Assembly (NCBI GenBank): GCA_006176705.1
Contig: QRFJ01000057.1
Coordinates: forward strand, 711,712-775,711
DNA length: 64,000 nt
Direction of reading: 5' to 3'
Source: Cocos nucifera
Lineage: Eukaryota > Streptophyta > Magnoliopsida > Arecales > Arecaceae
Below the pieces are notes generated by a model. That model worked only from the letters and a program-made list of their open reading frames with translations. It was not told the DNA's origin and did no database searches. Positions within the stretch are counted from its first letter, which is position 1. Each line of letters starts with the position of its first letter. Below, one piece after another: positions 34,012 through 46,349 of this stretch. Both the position numbers and the translations under genes were made by a program.

Positions 34012-35609
34012 CATCCTTTGCAACCAAATAAACCATAAATACAAAGTAGAACATTATCCAACAATATTTGCAGGAAACAAAACCACCTAACCAAGATCCA
34101 AACTTTTTTTAAGTCTGAATAGGGGAAGAGAGGCATGTATATTCTTGATAGCTTTATCAAGAACATTTTATCATCTTTGCTTGAAGCACAAAAGCAGCTT
34201 CATAAAACATATGAACCAAAAACAAAGAAGTGAACAAATATAGGGGGAACCAAAATATCCATATATGTGATTTGCAAAATATAATTCATCAGGCATGATA
34301 AATTTTACACATTAATGATGAAACATTCAGCCTGCAGTTACTTGAACTCTTTAACTCATTTGATATAGAGAATTGTATTGAGTAATGTAAAATGCTTTAT
34401 ATTTCAAAAGTGACATTGAATAATGATGGTGCGCATTACCTTTCCACAGCCTTCAAAATGGCAAACATATTGCCTCTCTCCATGAATGTGAGCATGTTTC
34501 CTCAAAGCCCCTGCATCAATGAAAGTTTTTCCACAACCTTCATAGCTGCAGAGAAAAAGAACCTCTGTGGTTGGTTCTGGTTTTGGCTCTTCTGTTTGTG
34601 GTTCCTTAGACTTCTCTCTCAAAGCCTTCATCATATCCTCTAGCACATATATGAAAATGAAAAAATAAGGAAACTAATAGATATCAATCAAAGCAGTTAA
34701 GGCAAGATCAGCCAATGCAGATGCTTAAACATGTCTAATACTGTTCGGTTACATATCAATTGTCAAAGAAACAACAAACATGAATCAACAAATATCGAGA
34801 AACACACGCCATCAAGCATTTTGTTGGCTTCTTATAGATTGTCATGGTTTGAATGCTTGAATAAAAATGTAAAATAAAGAACAATAAGCAAGCAATAATC
34901 TATAAACAGTAGAAATCATCACTAAAACAACCAGAAGAATATATTTCTTTGTAAGACTTCCTAGGGAAATTTGGAAACTATTAATCCATGATTTATAAAA
35001 ATACTCGTGAGAAGCATAAAGTTAGCGTCACCTTTTTTCACTGGGCTTCAGATAAGCGACATTGACGGCTTTAACACGCTTCAGTTATTAATCCTACCAT
35101 GGATACTGATAGATTTTATCGCTACCTCATCGAAAAATCCTTTTAGGTTTGCAGATTTGCCAAAGCTTCGATAAAAACTTGAAGGCCAAGAATGATCCAG
35201 TAAACTACCAGTGAAAGATAAAAGATGCTCAATTCCCATGTTCTTCAGCCATCGAACGTTCTTATGCCCCAAACTGCTCTCTCAATCATCTGGCTTTTAG
35301 AATGTTCACAGCATTCTATCCAAAATGAGAAATTTGCTAATAGATGGTACTCTTAAGTCATCTCAAAGAACCCTAGAAAACTGGTTATTCTGATTAACGT
35401 ACCCAACCCTGACCTACCCTAAGCAAGTTCTATCACTTTGTGAGTCGCACATAAAAAACAGAAGAAATAACACTTTCAGATCCCATTAATCCAGAACGAG
35501 AAATCAAACCTTCATCAATCGATAATAGAACTCTAGTCCTTATAAGTGCAGGGTTAAAGATACCTGTAACCCACTTCAAAAGAGAGCACTTGCCACCAGT
35601 CGCCACCAT
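30052..35609 (-). CDS. YY1: YY1-type five-C2H2 zinc-finger transcription factor
   Basis: Five coding exons, all GT-AG and in phase: 35564-35609, 34440-34639, 33640-33729, 31980-32123 and 30052-30582, giving 336 residues. It starts MVATGGKCSLLKWVTE; the ATG follows CGCAAGAT and the stop is TAA at 30052-30054. C2H2 fingers lie at residues 46-68, 75-97, 105-127, 135-157 and 198-221. The first four are linked closely; the fifth is separated by a 40-residue linker. The C-terminus is basic (KNNKRSKPNH) then strongly acidic (EEDSEETEEDRD). This layout matches plant YY1 (Arabidopsis AtYY1, about 387 residues), a nuclear DNA-binding regulator that can activate or repress. No stops or frameshifts were seen, so it is likely functional. 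Introns contain a long TA microsatellite. Regulation: the upstream region has a telo-box-like motif. Confidence 0.93.
33930..34009. repeat. (TA)n microsatellite in YY1 intron 2
   Basis: About 80 bases of uninterrupted TA between coding exons 2 and 3 of the YY1-like gene; probably polymorphic. Confidence 0.95.
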
Positions 35610-35970
35610 ATCTTGCGGAACCCTAGATCATACAGCCCCAAAAGAAATCAATCAGTCACATCAAATCACTCGCCCAAGAATCAATTTCTTAGATCATACA
35701 TGCCACATCCCCAAAATTCCGCAAATTCTACACAATAGCAAGCGATAATCCCAAGAAAACCCTATCCCCTAAACCAAAAACATAAGCAGAGGCCAGAACG
35801 CACCATTCCTTGAACCATCGGACGGCGGGGGTCCGATCTTTGGCAGGCAGGCGCCTCTCAAACATAGAGTGATTCGTCTGGAGATCCATCTCTCTCTCTC
35901 TCTCCCTGTGCTTTCTGTCTTCTCCCCCTCTCTCGCCGACAAGATTAATGGCGGACGGACGATCGCCAAA
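35610..35970 (-). promoter_or_regulatory. 5' UTR and leader of the YY1-like gene
   Basis: Just upstream of the ATG, the minus strand reads TGATCTAG|GGTTCCGCAAGAT, a possible intron acceptor. Near 35805 it reads AAGGAATG|GTGCGTTC, a possible donor, so a 5'-UTR intron of about 180 bases is likely. 35888-35940 is a CT/GA-rich tract typical of plant leaders. Exact start site unknown. Confidence 0.45.
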
Positions 35971-35975
35971 TATTC

Positions 35976-35994
35976 AGGGTTAGGGCTAGGGTTA
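35976..35994 (-). promoter_or_regulatory. Telo-box-like motif upstream of YY1
   Basis: Plus-strand AGGGTTAGGGCTAGGGTTA, i.e. TAACCCTAGCCCTAACCCT in the direction of the gene. Short AACCCTA interstitial telomere motifs are recurrent in plant promoters of growth-related genes. Functional role here is inference. Confidence 0.5.
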
Positions 35995-36163
35995 GCGTAT
36001 GGGAAAAGATGGGGGAGAAATAGTTCGTGCTGCGAGCGTTGGATGAGGAGAAGAGATAGAGGAGGAGCTTTGGGGGGTGCGGGAGTCCACGTGAGCCGTG
36101 GAATCGACTACTAATAGGAGTAGGAAGCGTCGAGAGCCCGGGTAGGGATGGAAAGGTCGCCAT

Positions 36164-37949
36164 GGATTGATCCCACTCGCTACTTCTATCTCACCTTCCT
36201 TGCGACCCTTTGTTATATGTTTGCTTGCTACTTGGCTTGATCGAGGCAAGGCTCCTATCCTACCCATCGTGGACGCTGTGATCAGAAGCGATGGTAAATT
36301 TGCTGGGGGTATTGTATACGGCGGATGGTCGGAAACGTTTATGATACAAAGTTATGCGGGACGAATGGTACATTCGCTGCATTTTTTTTTTGTTGAAATT
36401 TTTATGTGCATGATACTTTTATATAATTTCTTCCTTGAAACGTTAAGTGGGTCTTCTCTAACCATGACAATGAACAGTAATGATGCTGTGCAACACTTGA
36501 CAACATTTTTTTTTGGAATTTCTAATATTTATTTTATGGCTAGTTTAATTTGATTTATATATTCTTCGATTCCTATGCTGAATGGTATGCAAATGCAGCA
36601 AGTTGTATTTTTTATTATATGATCAAAAATACATAATATTATATAAAATTAGATATGATTCACATGCCAATTCGTAGGTGCCTATTACTAAAAATTATAA
36701 ATATTAAATAAAATTTAAAAAAATAAATTGGATTCTAATATTTTTTTTCTTGTAAAAATATTTGAAACTTATTTGGCATATCACATTGTTGATCTAGATA
36801 AGTCATGTCATGACCAATAAATTATTATAAATTTAAATTTTGGACATAAAAATCTTATTATATATATACGATCATAAAAATCATAATTTAAGAAAAATTC
36901 TTTCTTTTGATCAAACTTCTCTCTATTCTTGTTAATGTCAAGCAATGTTAAGAAATTTTTTTAGTAGATATTTAGCATGCATCAAATGAAAATAGACGTA
37001 ACTAGTAAGAAACATCATGAAAATTAAAAATTTTAAAAAAATAAACCATCTTTATAGTGCAAGGATTCAGATTAAGTTTTGGATACATATATAATCATCA
37101 AAATCTTGAATCAAGAAGAGTTCCTTCATTAAATTAGACTTTCTCTATTGAACTCATTATAATCGGAGATGTTAAGAATATATTCTTTTAATGGGAATTC
37201 AGCAAAATCCAAATATCCAAGAGTGATGTAGTAATAAAGGTCTCCATGGGAATTGAAATTTTTAAAAATTAAGCTACTTTTGGATGGTTTTAGAATACAC
37301 AAAGAGGAAAAAAAAAATCTAATTATTGTAAGATATTGTAATCTCGCTGATGTAAGCTCTCAAAATTATGGTCATGTCTTTGAAAAATAGTATATTTGTT
37401 TTAGCTCAAATATTCTTCAAATTAGAGTTGAACTGAAAAGATCTACTTATATTATCACACCATCCCTGTATCATGCAATGATTGTTATTATGATTATGGT
37501 CCTCTTTAATTCAGCTTGGACTAGAGAGAACCTAGGTAATAGAGAGTTCAAATAGTAGTTACATGGATGCTATCAACATATAAATAAAATTTTAGATTTT
37601 AATATAATCAATGAACTATAGAAGTCCTATTATTAATTTTCATATTTCACATGGTAACCATTAACCATTCCATAATTCCTTTATGGAAATGTTAAATTCG
37701 GGTCATAATATCTACTACAAATTTTATTTTTCATATTTATTATAGATGAATTGATAATAAAATCTCATTTTCCATAACTCATACAATGTTGTACAATAGT
37801 TTTGTTATTGCCATATATAAATAATAAATTCAAAATTTAATATATTCAATAAAGTGTATAAGATTTTTAAATTTTATTATCATTAATGAATTCTTGAAAG
37901 ATTTGCCATCTACTTTCTTTCACATTATTAAATTAAACACCATATAGTG
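36164..37949. other. Intergenic AT-rich region
   Basis: No supportable gene. 36290-36560 has a short open stretch without recognisable motifs; 36600-37940 is AT-rich, without paired repeat ends that I could identify. Confidence 0.5.
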
Positions 37950-38469
37950 TGTTGGTGCAAAATATGGTCGATGCCGAATCGAGTTGGAGTCGAAGAAGAC
38001 GAAGTCACCTTTGATGACCTGTAAAATAAAGTTTCGTCTGGAGTTGGTGGTGGTGACTCCGGTAGGACTCTTCGACGATCAAGTTGGCTCTTTTGATCAA
38101 CAAAAATGGAGTGCTCAGAAAAGAGTTGAGCAAAGTTTTGGGAAGGAGAAGAGAGCTTAGAAAAAATATATCTGAAGGATCCCTTTGTAGAAGGAGCCCG
38201 GAGCTGATAGTGACAGTCGTAGCTGTTTGGTAGCTGGCCGCTCGGAACCGCATGAGAGGGATGCCATCTACAACAGATTATCAGTGACAGTCGTAGCCGT
38301 TCGATAGCTGGTCGCTTAGGACCGCATCAGAGGGGGCACCATCTACAGCAGATTGATGACGACAGCCATAGCTATCCGGTACTGAGCTGCTCGGAGCCAC
38401 GTGGGATTCGATACGGAGAGGAAGAGGCATCGTTAGACTGATAGTGATCGTTCATTGAGATTCAATAAT

Positions 38470-39620
38470 CAAAGTTTGAAGGAAGCAGGCATTCGGCTGT
38501 TGTAGAAATCCGACTATAGAAAAGATTCGGAAGAAGTTTGGCTCCGATAGGTATTCGACTGAAGAAGAGATTCGGAAGGAGTTCGACTCTTGAAAGAGTT
38601 TGACTCCTGGAGGAACTTGACTGAAGCAGAAATTCGAAAGGAGTCCTGCTTCTGTAGAAATCTGACTGTAGGAGACATCCGGAAGGAGTTCGACTCCTGT
38701 AGGCATCCGACTGAAGGAGAAGTTCAGAAGAAGTTTGGCTCCTGGAGGAATCCGATTGAAGGAGTTGGAAAGGAGTTCGGCTTCTATAGGCATTCGACTG
38801 AAGAAGAGATCTGGAAGAAGTTCGGCTCTTGGAGGAGTCCAACTGAAGGAGGAGTCCGGAAGGAGTTCGGCTCCTAACAGACTTGACTGAAGAAGAAATC
38901 TAAAAGAAGTTTGGCTCCTGAAGGAATTCGATTGAAGAAGGAGTCTGGAAGGAGTTTGGTTCTTATAGAAATCTGACTGTATGAGAGATCCGAAAGAAGT
39001 TTGGCTCCTGAAGGAGTCCGAAAGGAGTTCGACTTCTGACAGAACTTGATTGAAGGAAAAATTTGAAAAAAATTTGGCTCTTGGAGGAATTCGACTGAAG
39101 GAGAAGTTCGAAAGGATTTCAGCTCTTATAAAAATTCGACTGAAGAAGAAGGTCGGAAGGAGTTCGGCTCTTGGAGGAACTTGACTAAAGAAAAAATTCG
39201 GAAGGAGTCTGGCTCCCATAGAAATCTGACTGAAGGAGGAGTCCGAAAGAAGTTCGGCTTCTGTAGGCATCTGACTGAAGGAGAAATTCGAAAGGAGTTC
39301 GACTTCTTTAGGCATCCGTCTAAAGGAGAGATTCGGAAGGAGTTTGGCTCCTGTAAGCATCCAATTGAATGAGAGATCTGGAAGGAGTTCGACTCATGTA
39401 GGCATCCGACTGAAGGAGGGATCCAAAAGAAGTTCAGCTCTTGGAGGAGTCCGACTGAAGGAGAAGTCTGGAAGGAGTTCGGTCTCTATAGAAATCCGTC
39501 TGAATGAGATATCCAAAAGGAGTTCAACTCCTGTAGGCATCCGACTGAAGGAGAGATCTGGAATGAGTTCAGCTCCTGAAGGAGTCAAATTGAGGAAGAA
39601 GTCTGGGAAGAGTTCGGCCG
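38470..39620 (-). repeat. 45-bp tandem repeats in the 3' LTR of element 3
   Basis: Plus-strand units like GAGTTCGGCTCCTGTAGGC, ATCCGACTGAAGGAGAGATCC, GGAAG repeated about 25 times with variation. Because 45 is divisible by 3, long spurious open frames cross it on both strands. Same array at 43580-44660 in the 5' LTR. Confidence 0.9.
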
Positions 39621-39949
39621 TTGGAGGAGTTTGGTTGGAGCTCGACCGCTGAGGAGTTCGATCGGCTGAAGGAGTTTGGCTAAGGTTTGACCACTGAAAG
39701 AATTCGGCCAGCTGAAGGAGTTCGACTAAGGTTTGGCCGTTGAAAGAGTTCAGTTGGGGTCCAACCGTTGGAGAAGAATTTTCGATCGAAGCTCTTTCAT
39801 GATTATTAGTTGCATTAGGCTAAGTATCAAACTGAACTTCGATGGGAGCAGGATTTATCCTCAATAATAGTCCCCCTACTTTCGAGTTCGAAACTCGAAG
39901 GAAGAGAGTACAAAAAAGGTGACTGGCGAAGTCATTTTTCGGGCTCTGC

Positions 39950-40880
39950 ATCTGTTGAGGTTGAAGCTTGGGAAAAATCTTATCTCTAATCAAGGTTGAA
40001 GAAAATCTAATCTCCTATTGACGTTGAAGTTGGAGCTCGGGAGAAATCTTGTCTCCAATCGAGATTGACGTTGAAGTTGAGGCTCGAGGGAGATCTTACC
40101 TCCAAGCGAGATCCAAGGAGATATTATCTCCAGCCTATATTAATGTTGAAATGAGGCTCGGGGAAGATCCTGCCTCCAACCGAGGTCTAAGGAGATCTTG
40201 TCTCCTGTTGACATTGCGATTGAAGCTCGGAGGAGATCTTATCTCCAGCCGAGGTTGATGTTGAAGTTGAAGCTCGGGAGAGATCTTACTTCCAATTGAG
40301 GTCCAAGGAGATCTTATCTCTTGTTGATGTTGCGATTGAAGCTCGTGGGAGATCTTGTCTCCAATCAAGGTCCAAGGAGATCTTATCTCCTATTGATGTT
40401 ATGGTTGAAGCTCGTGAAAAATCTTATCTTCAGTCGAGATTGACATTGAAGTTGAAGCTCGGAGAAGATCTTGTCTCCAGCCGAGGTCTAGGAAGATCTT
40501 ATCTTCAGTCGAGATTGACGTTAAAGTTGAGGCTCGGAAGAGATCTTTACCTCCAGTCGAGGTCTAAAGAGATCTTATCTTCTTTTGATGTTATGGTTGG
40601 AGCTTGGGAGAGATCTTGTCTCCAGCCAAGGTTAACGTTGAAGTTGAGGCTCGGAGGAGATCTTGCCTCCAACCGAGGTCCAAGGAGATCTTGTCTCCTA
40701 TTGATATTATGGTTGAAGCTCGTGGAAGATTTTGTTTTCGACCGAGATTGACGTTGGAGTTGAAGCTCAGAGGAGATCTTATCTCCAACCAAGATTGACG
40801 TTGAAGTTGAGGCTCGGAGGAGATCTTGCCTTCAGCCAAGGTTCAAGGAGATCTTATCTTCTATCATTGTCGGACATAAT
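39950..40880 (-). repeat. Hairpin repeat array of element 3
   Basis: Irregular tandem units of CTCGGAGGAGATCTTATCTCC then AGCCGAGGTTGACGTTGAAG. The core CTCGG-GGAGAT-ctt-ATCTCC-CCGAG is an imperfect palindrome, the mirror of the block in element 1. About 18 AGATCTT cores are visible. Confidence 0.88.
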
Positions 40881-41335
40881 GGGGCCGTTGACGGGGCCTC
40901 TCCTTTCATTCCATCTAAAATGAACGAGGCATTCAACTTTGCTCATGTTAAAACAAGGTTCACCTTCTTTTCCTAATGGGCTGTGGGAGCACATAAGGGC
41001 CATTGTCAGGGCCTCTTCCTCCATCTCGTCTAAAATGAACGAGGCCTTCAACTTTGCTCACGTTAGGACGAGGTTCTCTTCCTATTCCTAACGGGCTGTG
41101 GGGGTACATAAGAGCTGTTGTCAGGGCCTCACTCCTCATCTCGTCTAAAATGAACGAGGCCTTCGACTTTGCTCACGTTAAGACGAGGTTCTTCTTCTAT
41201 TCCTAACAGACTGTGGGGGCACATAAGGATCGTTGTCAAAGCCTCTCCCTCCATCTCGTCTAAAATGATCAAAGCCTTCGACTTGTTCATGTTGGGATGA
41301 GGTTCTCCTCCTATTCCTAATAAGGCCACTATTAA
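40880..41335 (-). repeat. ~116-bp tandem repeats of element 3
   Basis: About four units starting GGCTGTGGGGGCACATAAGG and containing CATCTCGTCTAAAATGAACG and GTTAGGACGAGGTTCTCCTCC. Unit starts near 40977, 41093 and 41209 give a 116-bp period. The last block matches the GGAACAGGAGGAGAACC block of element 1's array. Confidence 0.88.
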
Positions 41336-41534
41336 TTGCTTCTCCCCTATTATCAGATAGTTTTTGCACCGAGAAATAATAATGTTGAAATGGAAGAGTT
41401 TTATTGAAGAAAAATTATCGGCAGTACATTCTCAGATTTTCTAAGTTTTAAGATCGTGGGAGCATTGTTCCTCCGAGCTTCTTCAGTCGATTAGTTTCGG
41501 ATCGGATGACCTCCTCTATTTCATATGGGCCTTC

Positions 41535-42937
41535 TCAATTTGGGGCAAGCTTCCCCTGACTCTGAGGCTGAGAGATGGCGGCTAGCCGAAGTACTAAACC
41601 CCCCCAGATATAGCACTGATGATGCCAGAAGGCAGTCGATCTTCTTATTGTTCCTCCCTCATTGGTGATTCTAGCTGCGGTAGTGCCATTGGTTTGCTTC
41701 AGACTGACGTTCGTGGAGCATTGAGAGGGCATAGTTGTGAAACCTTCAAGGGAAACTTCTTCATGTCCTTCCATCGAGGCTTCTTTGATGACGAGCTTGA
41801 GGAGGAGTTTGGGCTTGCTTGTGCTCAGGAGGGTTTGTGAGTGCGGTCGAACTTCATTCGACCCTCCATCGGCGGCAAGTTTATGCCGCTCTCCTGCGAC
41901 TTCCTCATCCTTTAACTTGAAGGCTTCTTCCATTCGGGCATATCCCTCAGCATGAGCTAGCAGATCGACAAAGTTCTTCGGGTACTTCTTCTTCAGAAAG
42001 AATAATAAATCGTTCTTCTGAAGGCCGCCCTTGAGTACGGCCATCACAACTGATTGGTTTAGATTCCAGACCTTCAACATAGCAGCATTAAACTGGGTGA
42101 CATAAGTTCGGATGGATTTCTTCTCCTTCTACTTAATGTTCATCAAGGAATTCGAACCTCGACATGAATGTCGGCTGCTGACGAAGTGAACCACAAACTG
42201 ATAACTCATCTGATCAAAGTAGAAGATCATATCCGGCTTCAACATCGAGTACCAGTTTCTTGTTGCTTCCTTTAAGGTAGATGGAAAAGCTCAGTATAAT
42301 ATGGCGTCTGATGTGCCATGGAGCAGTATCATAGTTCGAAAGGCTTTCAGTGATCGATCGGATCAAAGATTCCATCGTAGCTTTCAAATTGGGAGAGCTT
42401 GAAGTTCGATGGAATGGGCTCTTGTATAATTTGGAGAGAGAAAGGGGGATCGATGTGGATATCATCATGGTGAGCCAGGGCGACGTGGCTGAGCTCCTCA
42501 ATCCACCGATCCATCCCTCATAGTTTTTGATCGAAGACATCATCTCGATTGCAGGTCTTGGAAGACTTCCGACTGTGGATGAAAAAAGTTCCTTCCGAAG
42601 AAGAACCATGATCCAAGCAAGGATCCTCTACTCTCTGTTTCTTCTTCCCAGAAGCGATGGATATGCTAGCCCAAGTGCTCCTCCTTGGGATCGGCTCCTG
42701 ATATTTTGATAGTGGATTTCCTGACGGAACCACCACCGGGGGCTGCCACATAGCCTGCACCATTTTGGTGAGGTCTTGAATCCGCTGCATCAGCAGGTTA
42801 AACTGCTCTGGGTCTACCACGACCGTCGGTGGAGAAAAAGATTGAAGTACCGATGATGGAGCAGGGACAGACGGATCTGACCCAGATCTGACGGTATAAG
42901 CGATAGATCTTCGGATAGTCATCTTCTTTGGAAGCAT
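41535..42937 (-). pseudogene. Frame-broken gag of element 3
   Basis: The ATG at 42937 opens MLPKKMTIRRSIAYTVRSG, with VVDPEQFNLLMQRIQDLTKM and further leader sequence to 42521. The gag core continues in other frames at 42214-42500 (NYEGWIG region, FHRTSSSPNLKATMES frame-shifted). It resumes at 41535-42080 (LNQSVVMAVLKGGLQKN, DLLAHAEGYARMEEAF). Several frameshifts; not functional. The 5' leader is better preserved than in element 1. Confidence 0.8.
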
Positions 42938-43579
42938 TTCTTGGGGTTGAGGAAGAGGATGGAGATGAACCTTAAAGAAGAAGATCCACAGGATCGATTG
43001 AGCACTCCTTTAAGAATAAGGATACCTCAGAAACAAAAGGCCCTTCCTCTAGCATCAATTATGTTGGTGTAGAATCTGATCGATGCTGGAGTCAAGAAAG
43101 ACGAGGTCGCCGTCGATGATCTGTAAAATAAAGTTCCATCTGGAGTTGGTGGTGGTGGCTTTGGTAGAACCCTCCGATGATCAAGTCAGCTCTTCTGACC
43201 AATAGAAATGGAGTGCTTAGAAAAAAGTTCAGCAGAGTTTTGGAAAAAAGAAGAGAGCTTAAAGAAAATATATCTAGAGGGTTCCTTTTATAGAAGAAAC
43301 TCGGAGCTGATAGTGACAGCCATAGCTGTCTGATAGTTGGCCGCTCGGGGCCGCATGAGAGAGGTGCCGCCTGCAGTAGATTGACAGTGACAGTCGTAGC
43401 CATCCGATAGCTGATCACCTAGGGCCACGTGAGAGGGGGCACCGTCTGCAGCAGACTAATGGTGACAGCTGTAGCTGTCCGATACTGAGCCACTTGGAGC
43501 CACGTGAAATTCGATACGGAGAGGGAGAGGCATCATCGGACTGATAAAGACCATTCATTGAGATTCAATAATCGAAGTT

Positions 43580-44660
43580 CGGAGGAAGCAGACGTTCGGC
43601 TCCTATAGAAATTCGACTGTAGGAGAGATCCGAAATAAGTTCGGCTCCTATAGGCATCCGACTGAAGAAAAGATCCGAAAGAAGTTTGGCTCTTGAAGGA
43701 GTCCGACTGAAGGAGAAGTCCGGAAGGAGTTCGGCTCCTGGAAAAACTTGACTGAAGAAGAAATCTGAAAGGAGTCTTGCTCCTGTAGAAATTCGACTAT
43801 AGGAGAGATCCAAAAAGAGTTCGGCTCCTATAGGCATCCGACTAAAGGAGAAGTTCGGAAGGAGTTCGGCTTCTGGAGGAATTTAATTGAAGGAGTGGTC
43901 ATAAAAGAGTTTGGCACCTGTAGGCATCCGACTAAAGGAAAGATCTGGAAGGAGTTCAGCTCCTGAAGAACTTGATTGAAGAAGAAATTCGAAAGAAGTT
44001 CGGCTCCTGAAAGAATCCGACTAAAGATATCCGAAAGAAGTTCGGCTCATGTAGAAATCCGACTGTAGGAGAGATCCGAAAGGAGTTCGGCTCCTGAAGG
44101 AGGAGTCCGAAAGGAGTTCGGCTCATGTAGAAATCCGACTGTATGAGAGATCCGGAAGGAGTTCGGCTCCTAAAGGAGTCCGACTGAAGGAGTCCAGAAG
44201 GAGTTCAACTCCTGGAGGAATTTAACCGAAGGAGAAATTCGGAAGGAGTCCGGCTCCTGTAGAAATTCGACTGAAGGAGGAGTCCAGAAGAAGTTCGGCT
44301 TCTATAGGCATCCGACTGAAGGAGAAATCCAAAAGGAGTTCGGCTCTTATAGGCATCCATCTAAAGGAGAAATTCGAAAGAAGTTCAGCTCATGTAGGCA
44401 TCCGACTGAAGAAGAGATCTATAAGGAGTTCAGCTCATGTAGGCATCCGACTGAAGGAGAGATCCGAAAGAAGTTCGGCTCTTGGAGGAGTTCGACTAAA
44501 GGAGAAGTCCAGGAGAAGTTCAACACTTATAGGCATCCGTCTAAAGGAGAGATCTGGAAGGAGTTCGGCTTCTGTAGGCATCCGACTGAAGAAGAGATCC
44601 GGAAGAAGTTCAGCTCCTAGAAAAGTTCGACTGAGGGAGAAGTTCAGAAGGAGTTTGGTC
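43580..44660 (-). repeat. 45-bp tandem repeats in the 5' LTR of element 3
   Basis: Counterpart of 38470-39620 with a different order and number of variant units, so the two LTRs have diverged by repeat turnover as well as point mutation. Confidence 0.88.
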
Positions 44661-44907
44661 GCTGGAGAAGTTCGGCTGGGGCTCGACCGCTAAGAAGTTC
44701 GATCGGCTGAAGGAGTTTGGCTAAGATTTGACCGCTGGAAGAATTCGGTCGGCTAAAGGAGTTTGGCTAAGATTTGACCACTGAAAGAGTTCGATTGGAA
44801 TCCGACCGCTGGAAAAAAATTCTTCATCGAAGTTCTTCCATAATTATCAGTTATATTAGACTAAGCATCAGATTAAATTTTGATGAAAGCGGAGTTTATT
44901 CTTAATA

Positions 44908-45576
44908 TAATAATTTCTTGATCATCATATAGAAAAAAAAATAGATTTGATATACCTAATAAATATTATAAAACAACCAGGTCTTGAATTTTATTTCTTA
45001 TATTTCATATGACGACCATATATTTATTCTATGGTCACCATAATCACTATATAGATTCACATAATTTGAATTATTGATAAAATTATTTTTTATAAAATGA
45101 CTTATTAAATTTTATTTTTTATATTTTATATAATAATTTTAAAATCATTTCGTGATAATTATGACAAAAAAAACTCATGAAGTGCTGGAACGTGTTCTTA
45201 TATTTTATTTCTAATTTTTATATGGCAATCATAAAATGGTTTCATGACCGTTATGCGGAAAAATGGATTTGGGGTATGCCGTGTTGATCATAATTGATTT
45301 ATTTTCTCTCTATGGGGATTATGACATAAGGGCCAAAATTATTTGGTCATGTCATGCTGTCAAGCTACGAAAGCGATAATGCTTTGATCATTTATATTTC
45401 TCACGACTAGTACAGGAGGAAGTCCTCTTTTTTTTTCTTGATAATAGAGTACAGGAGAAGGTCCTTTAATCATAAAAATAATCAAGTACCTTAAGGAATG
45501 TTATTATTATCTCTATCACGACTTTACAGATCAATCAATCAATATTTTTAACCATAAAAATAAAAATGAGTAAGTA
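44908..45576. other. Spacer between elements 3 and 4
   Basis: AT-rich, with no gene recognised. 45410-45470 has a short direct duplication of GAGTACAGGAGGAAGTCCT type. Confidence 0.5.
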
Positions 45577-45805
45577 TCCTAAAAAGACCACTAGGCGTTG
45601 AAAAATTATTGCATGCACCGGATCCAAGCGAACGAGGACAAATAACGGAGAATATGAATGGTGGATAGCTTGCAATCGAGATTTGGTGAAATAAAAGGGC
45701 TTGGAGGCTCGTTCACTCATCCATGTATTGACTATTCTATATTATTTTATTATAATATTAATTTAGTATAAATATATTTATCAGATGAATAATGGAATTG
45801 CTATT
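45577..45805 (+). repeat. Segmental duplication, copy A, left part
   Basis: TTATTGCATGCACCGGATCCAAGCG through GATGAATAATGGAATTGCTATT matches 55570-55800 (TTATTGCATGCACCGGGTCC, GGATAGCTTGCAATC, GATGAATAATGCGGC). Element 4 interrupts this copy at 45805; it continues at 54999. Confidence 0.8.
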
Positions 45806-46349
45806 TATTATTATAGATTTCAATTAACGTCGGATCTAATTGGAGTCGAAGAAGACGAGATCACCGTCCGTGATCTGCAAAATAAAATTTCATCCGAAGT
45901 CGGTAATAGTGGCTCCGACAGGATCCTCCGATGATCAAATCAGCTCTTCTGGTCAATAGGAATGGAGTGCTCAAGCAGAAATTCAACAAAATTTTGGGAA
46001 GGAGAAGAGATTTTAGAGAAAATATATCTAGAGGATCCTTTTTATAAACGAAGCTTGTAGTGGATTGATAGTGACAGCTGCAGCCGCTTGGTAGCAGCCG
46101 CTCGAGACTTGATGGAGTCTGTCAGGGAGGGGGTGCCATCTGTAGCACCGCCTGTAGCAGATTGATGGTAACAGCCATCACCGCCTGGTAGCGGATCGCC
46201 GTCGCCTGCAGCGGACCGATAGTGATCGCCGCAGCCATCTGATACTGAGCTGCTTGGGGCCACATGGAGGGGTGAAGAGCTCTGACGTATATTAATTTCA
46301 GAGGAGTTCGGACTCCCAAAGAAAATACGGCTAGAGGGGATCATCTTGG

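Larger units (their letters stand above)
37950..44907 (-). mobile_element. Gag-only Ty3/gypsy LTR retrotransposon with long LTRs (element 3)
   Basis: 6958 bp, minus orientation. The LTRs are at 37950-39866 (3', 1917 bp) and 43062-44907 (5', 1846 bp); both start TGTTGGTG on the plus strand and end in decayed versions of ATCCCCAACA. The primer-binding site is at about 43042-43060 (minus-strand AATTGATGCTAGAGGAAGG). The polypurine tract is at about 39868-39884. Flanks TAGTG and TAATA could be a target duplication altered by two G-to-A changes. The interior holds broken gag and two tandem repeat arrays, with no pol motifs. LTRs are much longer than in elements 1, 2 and 4 because of expanded 45-bp repeats. 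Confidence 0.82.

Noticed and set aside
38452..39360. A 302-codon minus-strand open frame rich in repeated SFSRMP/EAELL-type units
   Set aside because: It is the translation of the 45-bp LTR tandem repeat, whose period is divisible by three. Similar shadows occur at 43565, 46364, 54332 and 54612.
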